Shown: positions 33,219 through 45,366 of the stretch, piece after piece
Layout of the letters: each line of letters starts with the position of its first letter
How positions within the stretch are numbered: the first letter of the stretch is position 1
Source: Chara braunii
Lineage: Eukaryota > Streptophyta > Charophyceae > Charales > Characeae
Direction of reading: 5' to 3'
Assembly (NCBI GenBank): GCA_003427395.1
Contig: BFEA01000390.1
Coordinates: forward strand, 865,797-929,796
Length of the DNA stretch: 64,000 nt
The notes under the pieces: generated by a model
What the model was told of the DNA's origin: nothing
Databases searched by the model: none
Seen by the model: only the letters and a program-made list of their open reading frames with translations
Position numbers and translations under genes: made by a program

Positions 33219-35030
33219 ATGAGCGAATCAGACGATGGGGAGGATAGATCTGACGATAGGAGGCAGACCCGACGGGATACCGGTAGGATACCAATTGTGT
33301 TCCAGGTTCTTCTACCAGGAGACGAGAGAATGCTTAGGGCCAAGACAAGAGCCCGCAATCTAGAGACTGCGAGAGCAGCAGCAGCAGCGGCTGAACGTGC
33401 GTTAGCAGCAGCAGCAGCTAGCGCTGTAGCTATGGCTACCACGGCAGCAACTTCTGCTGCAAACTCAACTGGTGAAGGGTTGGGCATGCCGACCAGTTCA
33501 CAATCCATCTCCAGTACGTCCGCAACTGGCACTAGTTAGATGGCGGGCTCGCAGTTCAGCTCGCCGCCTCCACGCACCCGGGACCAGATGGAGCTCCAAC
33601 AGGTTGAGAGGATTCGTTTAAGGCTAGAGGAGGAACTCAGACAGGCTCCTAAAAGAGAGAAAGAGATTAGAGATAGGAGTGTCAGACTAGAGGGTAGGGA
33701 GGCAGATAAGGCTGCGCTAGAGGGGTTAGATGACTCGACCCTTAGCAATAATGAAAAGATTATGAAGGCGAGCATCCTGTCCATGCACGCATACATGGAC
33801 AGTAAACTGGATACAATCCAGGACACCTTAGACCAGATCCTAAATGCCATGCACAAGGCAGGAATCAGGCCAGCAGTCTTGCCGTCGCTGCCATTCTCGG
33901 CAACGACAGGCCCTAATGCCGCTCAGTCCGGACCACCGCCAAGTGGTACATCAGCAGCAGCCCTATCTCAGACTGTTGCTTCTTCATCTTCCGGTCCAGC
34001 GACTGGTGCTACACCAAAATCGCCACCTGTCTCACCAGCGGGACAGCAATTTCCTTGGTATCCCAAGACCCCCCTGAAACCACCTTCAACCTTCTCAGGA
34101 GACAAGAAGGACGAGGCTCTCAACACGTGGTTGAGAACGGTGCCAGTGTGGGTGAGGGCAAAGAGGACATTGGTAGAGGAGGAAGTGATTACTGTCGCGG
34201 TTCAGCAGCTCGCTGGCTTAATGGATTGGTAGGAACACGGGTGATTGGGCGCAGACCCACACCCTGGAGAGCTTTATGGACCTAGTTGAGGCTCGATGGC
34301 ACAACCCTCAGCTGGCACAAATTGCCACTGATGCGCTTTTAAAGGTTATGCTAGAAAATACAAGTCAGTGCGAGAACTTACCACAACCGTAGAGCGCTTG
34401 ATCGTGGTCCCAGGAGTGGAGTACAATCCACAGGTCTTATTGACCATGTTCTTGAGATGTCTTCCCACAGATATCAAGAACTTACTACCCATCGAGGCTC
34501 GCTTAGAGTATCACACCTTTGAGACATTCAGTAAAGAGGCCTTAGATTTAGAGGCTACGCTAGGTAGTGCTCAAACCCCTTTTACGGATGGGAGGAAAAA
34601 GAAAACTCCACAAAAATGGAAGAAGGGCAGTCGATTGATCATGGTTGATTCCGAAGGGAATCAAACTGAAATCGATGATGTTTCTGAACTTGTGGAGGGT
34701 GCAACGTTAGACGGCGAGGAGAGTGTTGAGGGTAACGATCTCGCCGCAGTGGTTAAGACTAAGGCAACAGGCCGCGGCAAGGGCGGTCAGCAAAGGAGTC
34801 AGGGGCAGGCCGCTAACCCAAACAAGATAGTTGCTTGGGTTAGAGCAGACTTGGATCAGGAAGTGTGGCGAGATCGTTGGTCGGGAGGTGCTTGCATAAA
34901 CTGTGGCGAGTACGGCCATACACAGTTTAAATGCAAGAACCCGAAGGTCTCGCAGAAGATCCCTCCTAAGGGTGGGTTTCCTTCTTCTCAGTCTGGGGCC
35001 TCTACGAGCTCCAGCTCGGGAAACACTTAG
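33219..35030 (+). pseudogene. E2 gag, one stop and one frameshift
   Basis: It starts MSESDDGEDRS, aligned with the E1 and E3 starts. An Ala/Arg-rich coiled segment ends at TAG 33537, and the frame continues at once with MAGSQFSS. The linker is Pro/Ser-rich. The capsid domain starts at about 34075 and shifts frame near 34195, so AARWLNGL reads in another frame. It recovers at 34368 with a ERLIVVPGVEYNPQVL block and ends with the zinc knuckle CINCGEYGHTQFKC. It ends at TAG 35028, with a second in-frame TAG at 35037 at the stop position used in E1 and E3. Confidence 0.88.
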
Positions 35031-35058
35031 GGCCGGTAGAAGATGTAGTTGCTTCTAC
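35018..35058 (+). promoter_or_regulatory. E2 gag-pol -1 frameshift signal (GGGAAAC plus stem-loop)
   Basis: GGGAAAC (35018-35024) is in gag phase as G GGA AAC. An 11-nt spacer is followed by GTAGAAG (35036-35042), a 9-nt loop ATGTAGTTG and CTTCTAC (35052-35058), a perfect 7-bp stem. Pol continues in the -1 frame (GKHLGPVED). Confidence 0.8.
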
Positions 35059-38000
35059 TCTCGTTGAAGCGGGTGATGTACCCTCCCCGTTTCAAGAGTT
35101 AGCCGAAGCTATCGACTCATTAGTCACCCCGCACACGCATCCGGACCCAACTATACTCTGTATATTGGATGTGCCTGAAGCCTTAGAGGACCTTCAAGGT
35201 GAGTGGTCGGCAAGGGACCCTTGTGAGTCATGGGTGGCACTGAGTAGAGGTCCTAGAGGGGAGCACTTCGTTGTGGAAGTTGGTGTGGGTGGTCGCAAGT
35301 GCGGCGCCTTCGTAGACATTGGCTCCATGCGAAACTTCATAGGTCGCGACTGCGTTGACAGATTGTGCCTAAAGGACCAGGTGCAGCGCCTTAGTAGACC
35401 GGTAGCATCTACTTTGGCCAACAAAGAGCGCATGATGGTGGAGGACAGCGTTAAAGATGTAGTCGTAGACAGGGAGGTTGTCCATGCCATAGAGATCATC
35501 CCAGGTAGCAAGACACCTAAAGGGAGAATCTATAGGATGACTCCGACCGAGTTGGACGAGCTTCATCGGCACCTGAAAGAGCTTACAGAAAAGGGTTGGG
35601 TACGGCCTAGCACTTCCCCCTTTGGCTCGCCAATTCTTTTTGTTCCAAAGAAACGGGGAACACTAAGGATGTGCATTGATTATAGAGGCCTCAATGCCAT
35701 CACTGTTAAGAACGCAGAGCCTCTACCACGCATCGACAACCTATTGGATAGGGTGCAGGGATGTAAGTACTATACAAAGATAGACTTAAAATCCGGCTAC
35801 CATCAGATTGCCATAAGACCAGAGGACCAAAACAAAACCGCATTTCAGACCACGTACGATTTGTATGAGTTTGTGGTGATGCCCTTTGGCCTTTGCAATG
35901 CGCCAGGTACATTCCAGCACGCCATGAATAAGATCTTCCATGACTACTTAGATAAGTTCATTGTCGTGTACCTCGACGATATACGTTAGTAGAACTGTCG
36001 AGGACCATGCTCAGCATGTAGACAGAGTACTTCCACTCCTTCGGCAACACAAGTATAAGATAAACGCTGAGAAATGCGAGTTCGTTCGCACTCGAATCTT
36101 GTACTTGGGTCATGAAGTATCCGCGGACGGGATTAGGCCCGAAGATGCGAAAGTGGCTAGCATTAGGGACTGGCCACGACCCCAGTCTGTGACTGAGGTC
36201 AGATCATTCTTGGGAATGTGTGGTTATTACCGCAACTTCGTGAAGAATTTAGCACGGTCGCATCTCCCTTGACTGATCTAACTCGACTTGACACACCATG
36301 GGACTGAACCGACGAGTGTGAGGCAACTTTCAAACGTTTGCAGCATGCTCTCACGCCCCATGAGGTTCTCATGGTACCCGACCCGCAAAGGCCATTTGTT
36401 GCAACCACTGACGCAAGCCAATACGACATTGGCGCAGTGTTGGCTCAGCAGGACGGGAAAAAGTTGAGACCGGTCGAGTACATGAGCAAAAAGATGCCAT
36501 CAAAGAAGTTGGCAAAGTCCACCTATAAGAGGGAACTCTATGCTCTCTACAAGGCACTTGTCCACAGGAGGCACTATCTTTTAGGAAGGTTCTTCTATTT
36601 GAGAACTGACCATCAGACCCTCAAGTGGATCAAGACGCAACCGGTTCTCTCCGATGCACTCAAACGCCGGATTGAAGTCATAGATCAGTATGACTTCAAA
36701 CTAGACTGTGTGAAGGGAGAGTACAACAAGGTTGCAGATGCATTATTTAGAAGGGCAGATTACCTGGGTGCGCTGATTTCTGAGTTTGGCCTATCTGAGG
36801 ATGTAACTCGATCTTTGGAGGAAGCCTATAAGGAAGATCCCATCACGATGGACATCATCAACAAACTACAGGCCAAAGACAAGGCCACCACTGACGAGGT
36901 TGTGATGGTGGATGGATTGCTCTTTCTTGAAAAGGCAGGGTACAAAAGGTTAGTTGTTCCATCTCGGCAAATTTTGCGTAGTTTATTTTTAGGTGAGTGC
37001 CACGATGCAAAGGAACATTTCGACTATAAGAAGACTAGTGCTAATTTAGTATAGCGATTTTGGTGGCCTAACATGCTGGACGATGCAAAGAAGTACGTAC
37101 AAAACTGTCAAGTCTGTCAGCGGGATAAGCCGCGGGCTCCAGCTCCGCTTGGGTTACTCAAGCCTCTACCCATTCCCGCTGGCCCAGGGCAGAGTATATC
37201 CATGGACTTCATGGTACTCTTGTGACCAGCAAGAATGGCAAGAGGCACATCTTTGTCGTAGTGGATAGGTTCACTAAGTACGCTAGACTAATCGCGATGC
37301 CAGAAACTGCCAGGACTGAGCACGTCATCAAGTTGTTCATGGATAACTGGGTGTGTGACTTTGGACTTCCAAAAACGATCGTTAGTGACAGAGATGTACG
37401 TTTCGCAAGTGAGATGTGGAAGAAGGCCGCTGAACAAATGGGCAGCCAGCTTCAAATGACTTCTGGGAGTCATCCCGAAGCAAATGGGCAGGCTGAACAG
37501 ATGAATCGAGTGGTGCAGCATCTGCTTAGGCATTACATCAAGCCCAACCAGGATGACTGGGATGAGAAATTACCTCTCATCGCCAGCCTGTACAACAACG
37601 TTGTACACAGCACCACCGGCGTCAGTCCTAATCAACTGCATCTGGGATGGAAGCCTAGATCTGCTCTAGACTTCCTCCTGCCTGAAAACCAAACTGCTGC
37701 AACTCCTCGAACCATTGAATTTGGTGTCCAGTATGAGAAACGGTTGCAGCAGACTGTCGAACACATCAAGAAATCTCAGGAAGTCATGATTGCTTCTGAG
37801 AACAAGCGTCGTCGACAATCCACATTTCACGTAGGGGAACATGCGTGGGTCAAGGCTAGTGAGTTGGGACAACAGTTTGGCATCTCTAGGAAACTAATGC
37901 CTCAGTATTTCGGTCCCTGGGAAATCCTGGACATTGTGGGGAATGATTTGGATGGTCCCTCGTACGTCATTCGTAACCCTGGTCACTTACGCACTTACCC

Positions 38001-38370
38001 TGTTTTTCACGCCTCCAAGCTTGCACCTTCAGTTGAGACAACACAGTTCCCATCACGGAGAGCTTTGCTGCCCCCAACCATGGATGGCCACATGGACGTC
38101 GACGATATCCTATATCACAGAGACACACCTGTTCCCAAGCCACCTGACAGGGGAAGACCTCCCAAACCTGCGAGGGAATACAGAGACACGCCTGTTCCCA
38201 AGCCACCTGGCAGGGGAAGACCTCCCAAACCTGCGAGGGAATACAGAGTACATTTCAAGCATCATACAAATCCGAAGGAAGATTGATGGATTTCAAGGGA
38301 GGAACTTATCAAGGTAGCTCCACAAATCGTGGCAGATTATGAGAAGAAACTGAAGGGGAAGGCATTAGCA
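35018..38370 (+). pseudogene. E2 pol, protease cut short, several breaks
   Basis: The protease starts well ([17 protein letters not shown], active D-I-G), but after VEDSVKDVV it jumps in frame to [11 protein letters not shown]. About 110 residues of the C-terminal protease half and linker present in E3 are missing. RT is intact to YLDDI, where a small deletion at about 35985 shifts the frame. RNase H (36340-36620) has TTDASQYDIGAVLAQQ. Integrase has the HHCC module (TAG 37052 inside), DFM, SDRDVRF and HPEANGQAEQ. The linker before the chromodomain-like tail carries a 21-residue tandem duplication (38119-38244). TGA 38284 interrupts the tail. Confidence 0.9.
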
Positions 38371-38389
38371 CGAAGCATCTCAACCAAGC

Positions 38390-38403
38390 TAAGCGGGATG
38401 GAA
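38390..38403 (+). other. E2 polypurine tract (weak)
   Basis: AAGCGGGATGGAA directly precedes the 3' LTR start TGTGAGG. It is less purine-pure than the tracts of E1 and E3. Confidence 0.55.
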
Positions 38404-39410
38404 TGTGAGGAACAAGCCCTCAAGGGGCCCTATCAGACATCACATTGTCCTGGGCTCAAGCCCCCAGCAAGCTAAGTGCCCGCCCTAAGTGAAGGCGGGC
38501 CTGAATACTCATCAAAAGCAAAATTCGACATTTACATATTGGGTATTCAGGCTCTCACAGCACACCAGGGCCGATACATTGGGAAGCAGGCCTTCAGCCT
38601 TTGCAAAAGCAGTAGTGCCAACGCACCTGCCTGGGAGCCCTGCACAGATGCAGCAAACAGCCCAAGTCCGGAAACTCGGGCTGTGCCTAACTGCAAAAGG
38701 GGCCCGGGCCCTCAACTGTAGTCTCAGGCCTGGGCGAAGGGTCTGGGACCCAACCGGAAGCTACTGGAAGCTTCCAGCCAGGCCACACGCAGCATCCAGG
38801 AGGCTGCCACTTCCACAAAAGGACGGAAGCAGCCCAGGTCAGGCATTCTGGCCAGCGCTGGCAATGCAAAAGTGTTGCTGCGCTCTTGCTTGATGCTGCG
38901 CTGCTGCCAAGGGCGCTGACGGGGCGCGAGAGGTGAAGTGGGGCGCTGCAGGGCAGCGGGGCGCAGGCAGCCATAGCCGGGCTGCTGGGCGCCAGGGCCA
39001 ACAACGGATGATCAGGTGGTCTTCAGGGAGGCGCTGTGTGGGGTAATTCAGGTCTGATTGAGGGTGACGAGATACGTACCTGGTACATGAAGAGAGGTCG
39101 GCGGTGGTGTTGGCAGTCATGCACATTGGTCTTCGAGAGTCGAAGCGATCCTGTTGCGTGAACCGGCTGCAGGTAGGCTAGTCAGGTAGAGTAGGCTCGG
39201 CGTCGAGCGCCAGACAGGAGAGAGCGACTTTGGATGCTGTGTTGGTGTGGCCTACGGGCTTGGACATTGGCTCATTGCTTCATTGTATTGCTCTATATGG
39301 ATGGTTTTCTCGATGCATTTGTACTCTCTGCTTGGGACACGACTACTTGTTCAGCTGTGTGATTTCGCAACTTGGTTTTATGTATATCGCTCACACTCAT
39401 ATTCCTTGCA
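38404..39410 (+). repeat. E2 3' LTR
   Basis: This is 1007 bp, TGTGAGGAAC to TTCCTTGCA, matching 30846-31948 apart from an about 80-bp deletion near 38568. The GCCCGCC/GGCGGGC hairpin is intact at 38478-38500. Confidence 0.92.
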
Positions 39411-40042
39411 CAATGGCACAGCTGCCTACATCTTCTAAATTACTGCTGGCTCGCATGAAAGTGAGGTGGACACGATAGACCAAACCTTTGAAGTTGCATC
39501 TACAGTGAGAACTGCTGGAAACATTAAATCCCACTGCTGGAAACTCGAGTTTGCATACTACATCATGCAAGTTGCAAGTTGCTAGAAAAGCGAATTTGCA
39601 TACATCAAATCCAACTGCTGGAAACTCAAATTTAGATGCTACGTCATGCAAGTTGCAAGTTGCTTCTCACTCTGTTGGATGCAGACTGCGTGCGATTCTG
39701 CTTACCAACAAAAGGTGGTGTTCTCAGTCATGTTATGATCCTGAGAAAGGAGACACAAAATAGAGGTAAGAAGCTAACAATAAAAGGTGGTGTTCTCAGT
39801 CGTGTTATGATGCTGTTTACAAAACTGAACTTTGTGACAATGCAAGGTTTCAAAACTCCAGAATAAGTGGATATAGGCAACAAACTAAAAAAAAAAAAAA
39901 AGGATGAAATACTATGAATGGAGAATGAGAGAAGGCTACAGCTTAGTTTTTTCAATTATTTATGAATGGAGAATGAGAGAAGACTAAAAGTGGACCCGGT
40001 GCCGCGAAGTCGCACCCCAGTCCTGTCTATACACGGCAGGAA
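39411..40042. other. Host-like sequence with three small tandem duplications
   Basis: This is the right flank of E2. ACTGCTGGAAACTC plus following sequence repeats with an 80-bp period (39533, 39613). AAAAGGTGGTGTTCTCAGTC repeats about 72 bp apart (39711, 39783). TATGAATGGAGAATGAGAGA repeats about 50 bp apart (39912, 39961). No gene recognised. Confidence 0.6.
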
Positions 40043-40184
40043 GTGTGGCAATGTCGGTCTGTGTGTGTGTGTAGGATGAGCAAAATTGGAATGAATCTTC
40101 AGCCAGAACATGGAAAAATACACTGCCACACTTCTTTTTCTTCGTTTTTTTTTTGTGTGTGTGCGTGTGTGTGTGTGTGTGTGG

Positions 40185-40235
<51 letters not shown>

Positions 40236-40330
40236 GGTAAGTCTCCGACCTCGCGGCTGACCTCATGGTACTTCCATAGGATGAGCAAAATCGAATGAAT
40301 CAACCGCTAGAACATGGAAATATACACTGC
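40043..40330. repeat. Compound (GT)n(GA)n repeat with a conserved ~100-bp partner
   Basis: The phrase ATAGGATGAGCAAAAT...GAACATGGAAA.ATACACTGCCACAC occurs at about 40072-40132 and 40276-40336. Between them is a (GT)n tract (40156-40204), (GA)n (40205-40231) and AGGTAAGTCTCCGACCTCG. The same arrangement recurs at 52.5-52.9 kb. Confidence 0.75.
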
Positions 40331-40404
40331 CACACATGTGTGTGTGTGTTGTTTTAAAAAAAAACAGATTCACTCTCTCATCCCCTTCACAAAATCATCA
40401 CAAG

Positions 40405-41398
40405 TCACCATCAGCAAGCAGCTGGACACCTTGAAGACCGAGGTTCAGCAACTGCACCAGCTGCCCAACAAGGATGGCAACACGGCACAGCACTACAAGA
40501 TGCCGACATTCCGCCTCGAAAAGTTCGATGATTATACGCATCAAGACCCGCCTGGTGGGAGGGCTTTACGACAGAACTTCGGATTCTTTTTGTCCCCGAG
40601 CGCTCGTACATCGGCGCGTTGTTCCTCAACTCGAAGGGCGGATGCCAAATCTGGCTTAGCCACCTGGCAACCATCCATGACGCCGACATCGCCAATCTGC
40701 ACACACAGATTCCTTGGGCAGATCTGACGAAGCTATGGAAGAAGCGGTTCATCGTGGACGACACCCCGACGGTTGCCATCAACCACCTCTTCGCGATGAC
40801 GCAAGGCAACACACCGACACGCGACTGGCTCACGGAATGGCAAAAGATCGCGGCGACGCCCGATCTCGAATTGCCATTTTCGCATCTGCGCCGGGAGTTC
40901 TACAACCGGTCATGTGCCGCCTTGAGCCTTGCACTTGGTGATTGCGAGCAATACGCAACCTTAGCCGAAATCATCGACAAGGCAAGGGAGATCATCAAGA
41001 CCAATAGGGTGGCTGCGCACGAGAAGTCGGCATGGCAGCCAACCTATGTGGAGAAAGGAAAATTTGGTCCGCGTCCGGAGCATGTTGCTGCAGTCCACTC
41101 GGACAACATTATGGAAGACCCGGCAGCCACCCAAGCATCACGTGAGGGAGATCAGGTGGCTTATGTCCAGCCGCGAAGCAACAACAACTCCCGAGGAAAA
41201 GGGAAGGCGAAAACTGCATCGCCGGCCGGAAACAGACAACCAGCACCTTGGATCAAGTTTCACTTAACCGAGGCCGAATACAAGTGTCGTCGTCGGTATG
41301 GCTGCTGCTATTGTTGCAACAGCACCAAGCACAAGACCTCCCAATGCCCGGATCAAGGCAAGGAGGACGTTCAGCCTCGCATTAACTCAGGAAACTGA
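40405..41398 (+). pseudogene. E5 gag, 5' end missing, one frameshift
   Basis: The N-terminal helical part (ISKQLDTLKTEVQQLHQLP and a KMPTFRLEKFDDY block) reads in one frame to about 40560. From about 40610 the capsid domain reads in another (QIWLSHLATIHDADIANL, WADLTKLWKKRF, RDWLTEWQKIAATPDL). The zinc knuckle CYCCNSTKHKTSQC (C-x2-C-x4-H-x4-C) lies at about 41310-41352. It ends TCA GGA AAC TGA at 41398, with the slippery site immediately before the stop. Confidence 0.87.
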
Positions 41399-41429
41399 GT
41401 TGCGCGGGAGGTGAGGCGACTCCACCTCT
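41389..41429 (+). promoter_or_regulatory. E5 gag-pol -1 frameshift signal (AGGAAAC plus stem-loop)
   Basis: AGGAAAC (41389-41395) is in gag phase as A GGA AAC. After an 11-nt spacer comes GGAGGTG (41407-41413), a 9-nt loop (41414-41422) and CACCTCT (41423-41429): a 7-bp stem including one G-U. The -1 frame continues without a stop into the protease ORF. The geometry equals E1-E3 although the sequence is unrelated. Confidence 0.72.
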
Positions 41430-44400
41430 CACTCCGCAAGATTCGGCCGCCTTGCTAGCGGCCTCCTACACATCTGGGGAGGATGCGAATGTCGCAAGTC
41501 CTCGGTTTTACTTACGAGGATTATGCTGTCCACTTGGTCCCACCGTTGGACCAACCACTCCACGTGCAACAATCCACCGCATGCACGGTTTCACTACCAT
41601 CGGCAACCGAGTCGGCAACTTCGCCGCCATCTATTCAGCGACAAGGTCAAGACTTGAAGAGCTCGAACCGTTGACGTTTGCGGACTTCCAATGGATGCCC
41701 CTTCCCCGGTCCGGTCGATTGCCGAAACCGCATTGCAACGTGCTCATGGCACAATTGCGGGATTACTTGCACACTGCAGTACCAACTCCGTTGATGGACG
41801 CCGGAGTAGAGGTTGTCGACCTTCACGCCTACATTACGAAGATCGACCGCGACATCGACGCACCATTGTTGTACATACGCATTCAGATCGAAGAGGCGAC
41901 CTGCCGCGCTTTGATCGATTGCGGAGCTACTCGCAACTACATGAGCCAAGACTTTATGGTACGCGCTGGCCTTGGGCCACGCGTTCGGAGGAAGTCGCAG
42001 CCCACGCAAGTCACGTTGGCCGACGGTCACACGCACAAGTCAATCGACCGGTGCATTGATTCCGTCCCTCTGTACTTTGCCCCGCATGCAAGCGAAGGCC
42101 GTGTCCTTCGATATTTTGGACACCAAGGTCGACATGATATTGGGCATGTCATGGCTGCGAAGCGAGGATCACCCGGTGAACTTCTACCGTCGCACCGTTC
42201 ACGTTCGTGATCGGAACGGAGTACTAGTCCCATGCACGGTGCCTCCTCCTCACCCTTCGATCAGCTGCCATGTGATGTCTGCCGCAAGCATTCGAGCTTC
42301 CATCATCCGGGATGACATCGAGAAGATGGGGGTGTGTTTTCTCCACGCCCTCCCACTCCAAGACATTCCATCAACGGACTCACCACAGGACCCACACATC
42401 ACCAAGATTCTCGATGCCTACGGCGACGTGTTCAAAACACCGCACGGAGTAGTACCGGATCGGCCCATCCGCCACGAGATCATCCTCGAGGACGGGGCCG
42501 TACCTCCGTGTGGTTGCATCTATCGCATGAGAGGAAGAGTTAAGTGTGCTAAGGGCACAACACGATCCCCTCGAGAAAGGCTGGATTCGGCCTAGCTCTT
42601 CGCCATACAGTGCTCCCGTTCTCTTTGTCCGGAAGAAGAACAAGGAGTTGCGGTTGTGCATCGATATCGCAAGCTCAATGCGCAAGCCGTCAAGAACGTC
42701 GGCCCTCTTCCGCGCATCGACGGCCTCCTCGAACGACTGGGTGGCGCCAAGTTTTTCTCCAAGCTTGACCTCAAATCGGGATATCACCAACTCCGGATCC
42801 GGCAGAAGGACCGCTACAAGACCGCGTTTAAGACGCGATATGGGCATTTCGAATGGCTGGTTATGCCTTTTGGCCTTACAAATGCCCCGGCCACATTCCA
42901 AGCGGCTATGACAACGGAGTTCCGACACATGCTGGATAGATTCGTACTCATCTACCTCGACGACATCTTGGTGTACAACCGGAGTTTGGACGTGCATGTG
43001 GAGCGCACCTGCGCACCGTTTTGGAGCGGCTACGACAAGCCAAGTACAAGGCCAACCGCGACAAATGCGAATTCGCACGGCAAGAGCTGGAGTACTTGGG
43101 ATATTATGTGACGCCGCAAGGCATCCGTCCGCTTGCGGACAAGATCGAGGGCATCCGCGTATGGCCTGAGCCCACCAACACCACGGACGTTCGTTCATTC
43201 ATGGGGTTGGCGGGCTACTATCGACGCTTCATCACCGGCTGCTTAAGGATTGCCGCACCTATGACGAGATTACAATCGCCAAAGGTGCCATTCGTATTCG
43301 ATGACGATGCACGCCGGTCATTCCAAACACTCAAGACGGCCATGCTCATGGCACCCGTCCTTAGCNTCTACGACCCCACCCTGCCAACGAGAGTGACGAC
43401 CGACGCTTTCAGCTATGGCATTGGGGCAGTCTTGGAACAACACGACGGCGACGACTGGCACCCTGTGGAGTATTTCAGCCACAAAGTGCCTCCCATCAAT
43501 TCACTTGATGATGCAAGGAAGAAGGAGCTGCTCGCGTTTGTGATAGCTCTCAAGCGATGGCGTCACTTCCTCCTTGGCGTCGAAGGTTCACATGGGTCAT
43601 GGACAACAACCCATTGACCTACTACAAGACGCAGGATACGGTGAGCAGCACGATCGGACGATGAATGTACTTCATCGACCAATTTGACTTCACACCGAAA
43701 CATCTCCACGGCCTCTCCAATCACGCAGCAGATGCACTCTCGCGAAGACCTGATCTTTGCGCTATGACACATCATGCTTTCGCATTTGACGAGGAACTCC
43801 AGCAACACTTCATCCGGGGCTATGAGTCTGATCCGGATTTCGCCACGTTGTATGCGCAACTATCTTCGGATCACCCACCGGCCAGCCACTATCGCATCGT
43901 CGACGGGTACTTGCTCCTCCACTCGAGAGGCAAGGACTTATTGTGTGTCCCACGCGACCGTCGTCTTCAGACTCGCCTTCTCGGTGAGTACCATGACTCG
44001 CAACTCGCCAGCCATTTTGGAGTCAATCGCACTATTGCACGACTTCGGCAACGATTCCAATGGCCTGACCTCATTAGTGATGTCACTCGGTATTGTGACT
44101 CTTGCGAAGTTTGCTGACGAAGCAAGCCCCGCAACCGCAATCCCTACGGCGAGTTGCGCCGGATGCCTATCCCACAGGAACCCGGCCTCTCCATTGCCAT
44201 GGACGTTATTGGTCCGTTTCCCCGCGACCGGCTCGGGCACGACAGCATCCTCACGGTCGTTGACCATTTGAGTAAGTATGCGCGATTTCTTCCTTGCAAG
44301 TACTACGCCACGGCTCTCGAACTTGCACGCCTCCTACACACCAGCTGGATTTGCAGCCATGGCGTGCCGGAAGACATCGTCAGCGACCGCGACACTTGCT

Positions 44401-45236
44401 TCATGTCGATATTTTGGACTTCTCTCATGCAGGAATCTGGCACGAAGATGAAACCAAGTTCGGCTCGGCATCCACAAACGGATGGGCAAACGGAGCGGGC
44501 ACATCAAACCGCTCAAATGATGCTTCGTACGCTCATCCGTCCGGATCAGAAAGATTGGGTTGACCGCCTCCCTGACATCAATTTCGCCTACAACACTTCG
44601 TTGCATCCAGCGATCGGCGTAACTCCATTCAAGTTACACCACGGTGGCCGGAAAGGCCGTATCTTCGCTGATCTGCTCCTCCCACGAACAACCGACATAG
44701 ACACTGCTTGCTCCCCCACTTCCGTTCGGAAGTAAAGGGAATTGTTGGCTCAACCCCGCACGAACATGCAAAAGGCTCAAGTCTGCATGCAGCAGCAAGC
44801 CAACAGGCATCGTGTGCCATGTCCCATCCGCGCCGGTGATCTGGTGTGGGTCTCCGCGGAAGAGTTTGCACTCGAACAGGATATTTCACGCAAACCGCTT
44901 CACAAGTGGATTGGACCATGGCCCGTAACATCAGTCGCGGGCGATGAGCCCGACGACCCTTCATTTGTGAGCAACATCCCCCCGCATCTAACGGTCCATC
45001 CAGTCTTTCACGCCTCGACGCTGGCAACATACACACCAGCTAAGAGCGACGACTTNCCGGGCCGACGATCGCAGGACCCTCCTATGGATGGTCATCAGGA
45101 AGTTGACCGCGTCATCACCGATCGCAAGTACGGCAGCAAGCCTCAACAGTACAAGGTTACATTCAAATCATGCGATCGCGACGACACTCGGTGGATTTCA
45201 GGAGCAGATTTGAAAGCATCCGCACCGCTGATCTAG
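41389..45236 (+). pseudogene. E5 pol (protease, RT, RNase H, integrase, chromodomain-like tail), broken
   Basis: The protease has ALIDCGATRNYMSQDF (about 41905-41955). After a frameshift its C-terminal half MILGMSWL follows. RT has [32 protein letters not shown] and YLDDILVY (about 42955). RNase H has TTDAFSYGIGAVLEQHDGDD. Integrase has YFIDQFDF upstream, CDSCEVC at the zinc module, then DVIGPFPRDR, SDRDTCF and HPQTDGQTER. The tail (44742-45236) has VWVSAEEFALEQDISRKPL, HPVFHASTL and VTFKSCDRDDTRWISGADL, chromodomain-like. Frame changes occur near 42.1, 42.55, 43.05, 43.6 and 44.1 kb. Confidence 0.9.
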
Positions 45237-45349
45237 GCGCATTACGAGAAGCAAAGATTAGCTCAAGGAACTTCACGACCTGCCCCTCCCACCCGGACTG
45301 TGGTCCCTCCCTCAGACATACAGCTTCGCCCTCGCAGGTAAGCTCGGTC

Positions 45350-45366
45350 TTTCAAGGAGGGGGAGG
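45350..45366 (+). other. E5 polypurine tract
   Basis: CAAGGAGGGGGAGG immediately precedes the 3' LTR start TGTGGCATACTG. Confidence 0.8.

Larger units (their letters stand above)
30846..39410 (+). mobile_element. E2: Ty3/gypsy LTR retrotransposon, same family as E1 and E3
   Basis: 5' LTR 30846-31948, primer-binding site, leader, gag, pol, purine-rich tract, 3' LTR 38404-39410. A 4-bp duplication CAAT abuts both ends (30842-30845, 39411-39414). Pol has the Ty3/gypsy order and a chromodomain-like tail. It is disabled by a TAG in gag, frameshifts at about 34.2, 35.98 and 37.2 kb, TAG 37052, TGA 38284 and an in-frame protease deletion. It inserted into sequence next to the dsRBD exon. Confidence 0.94.
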
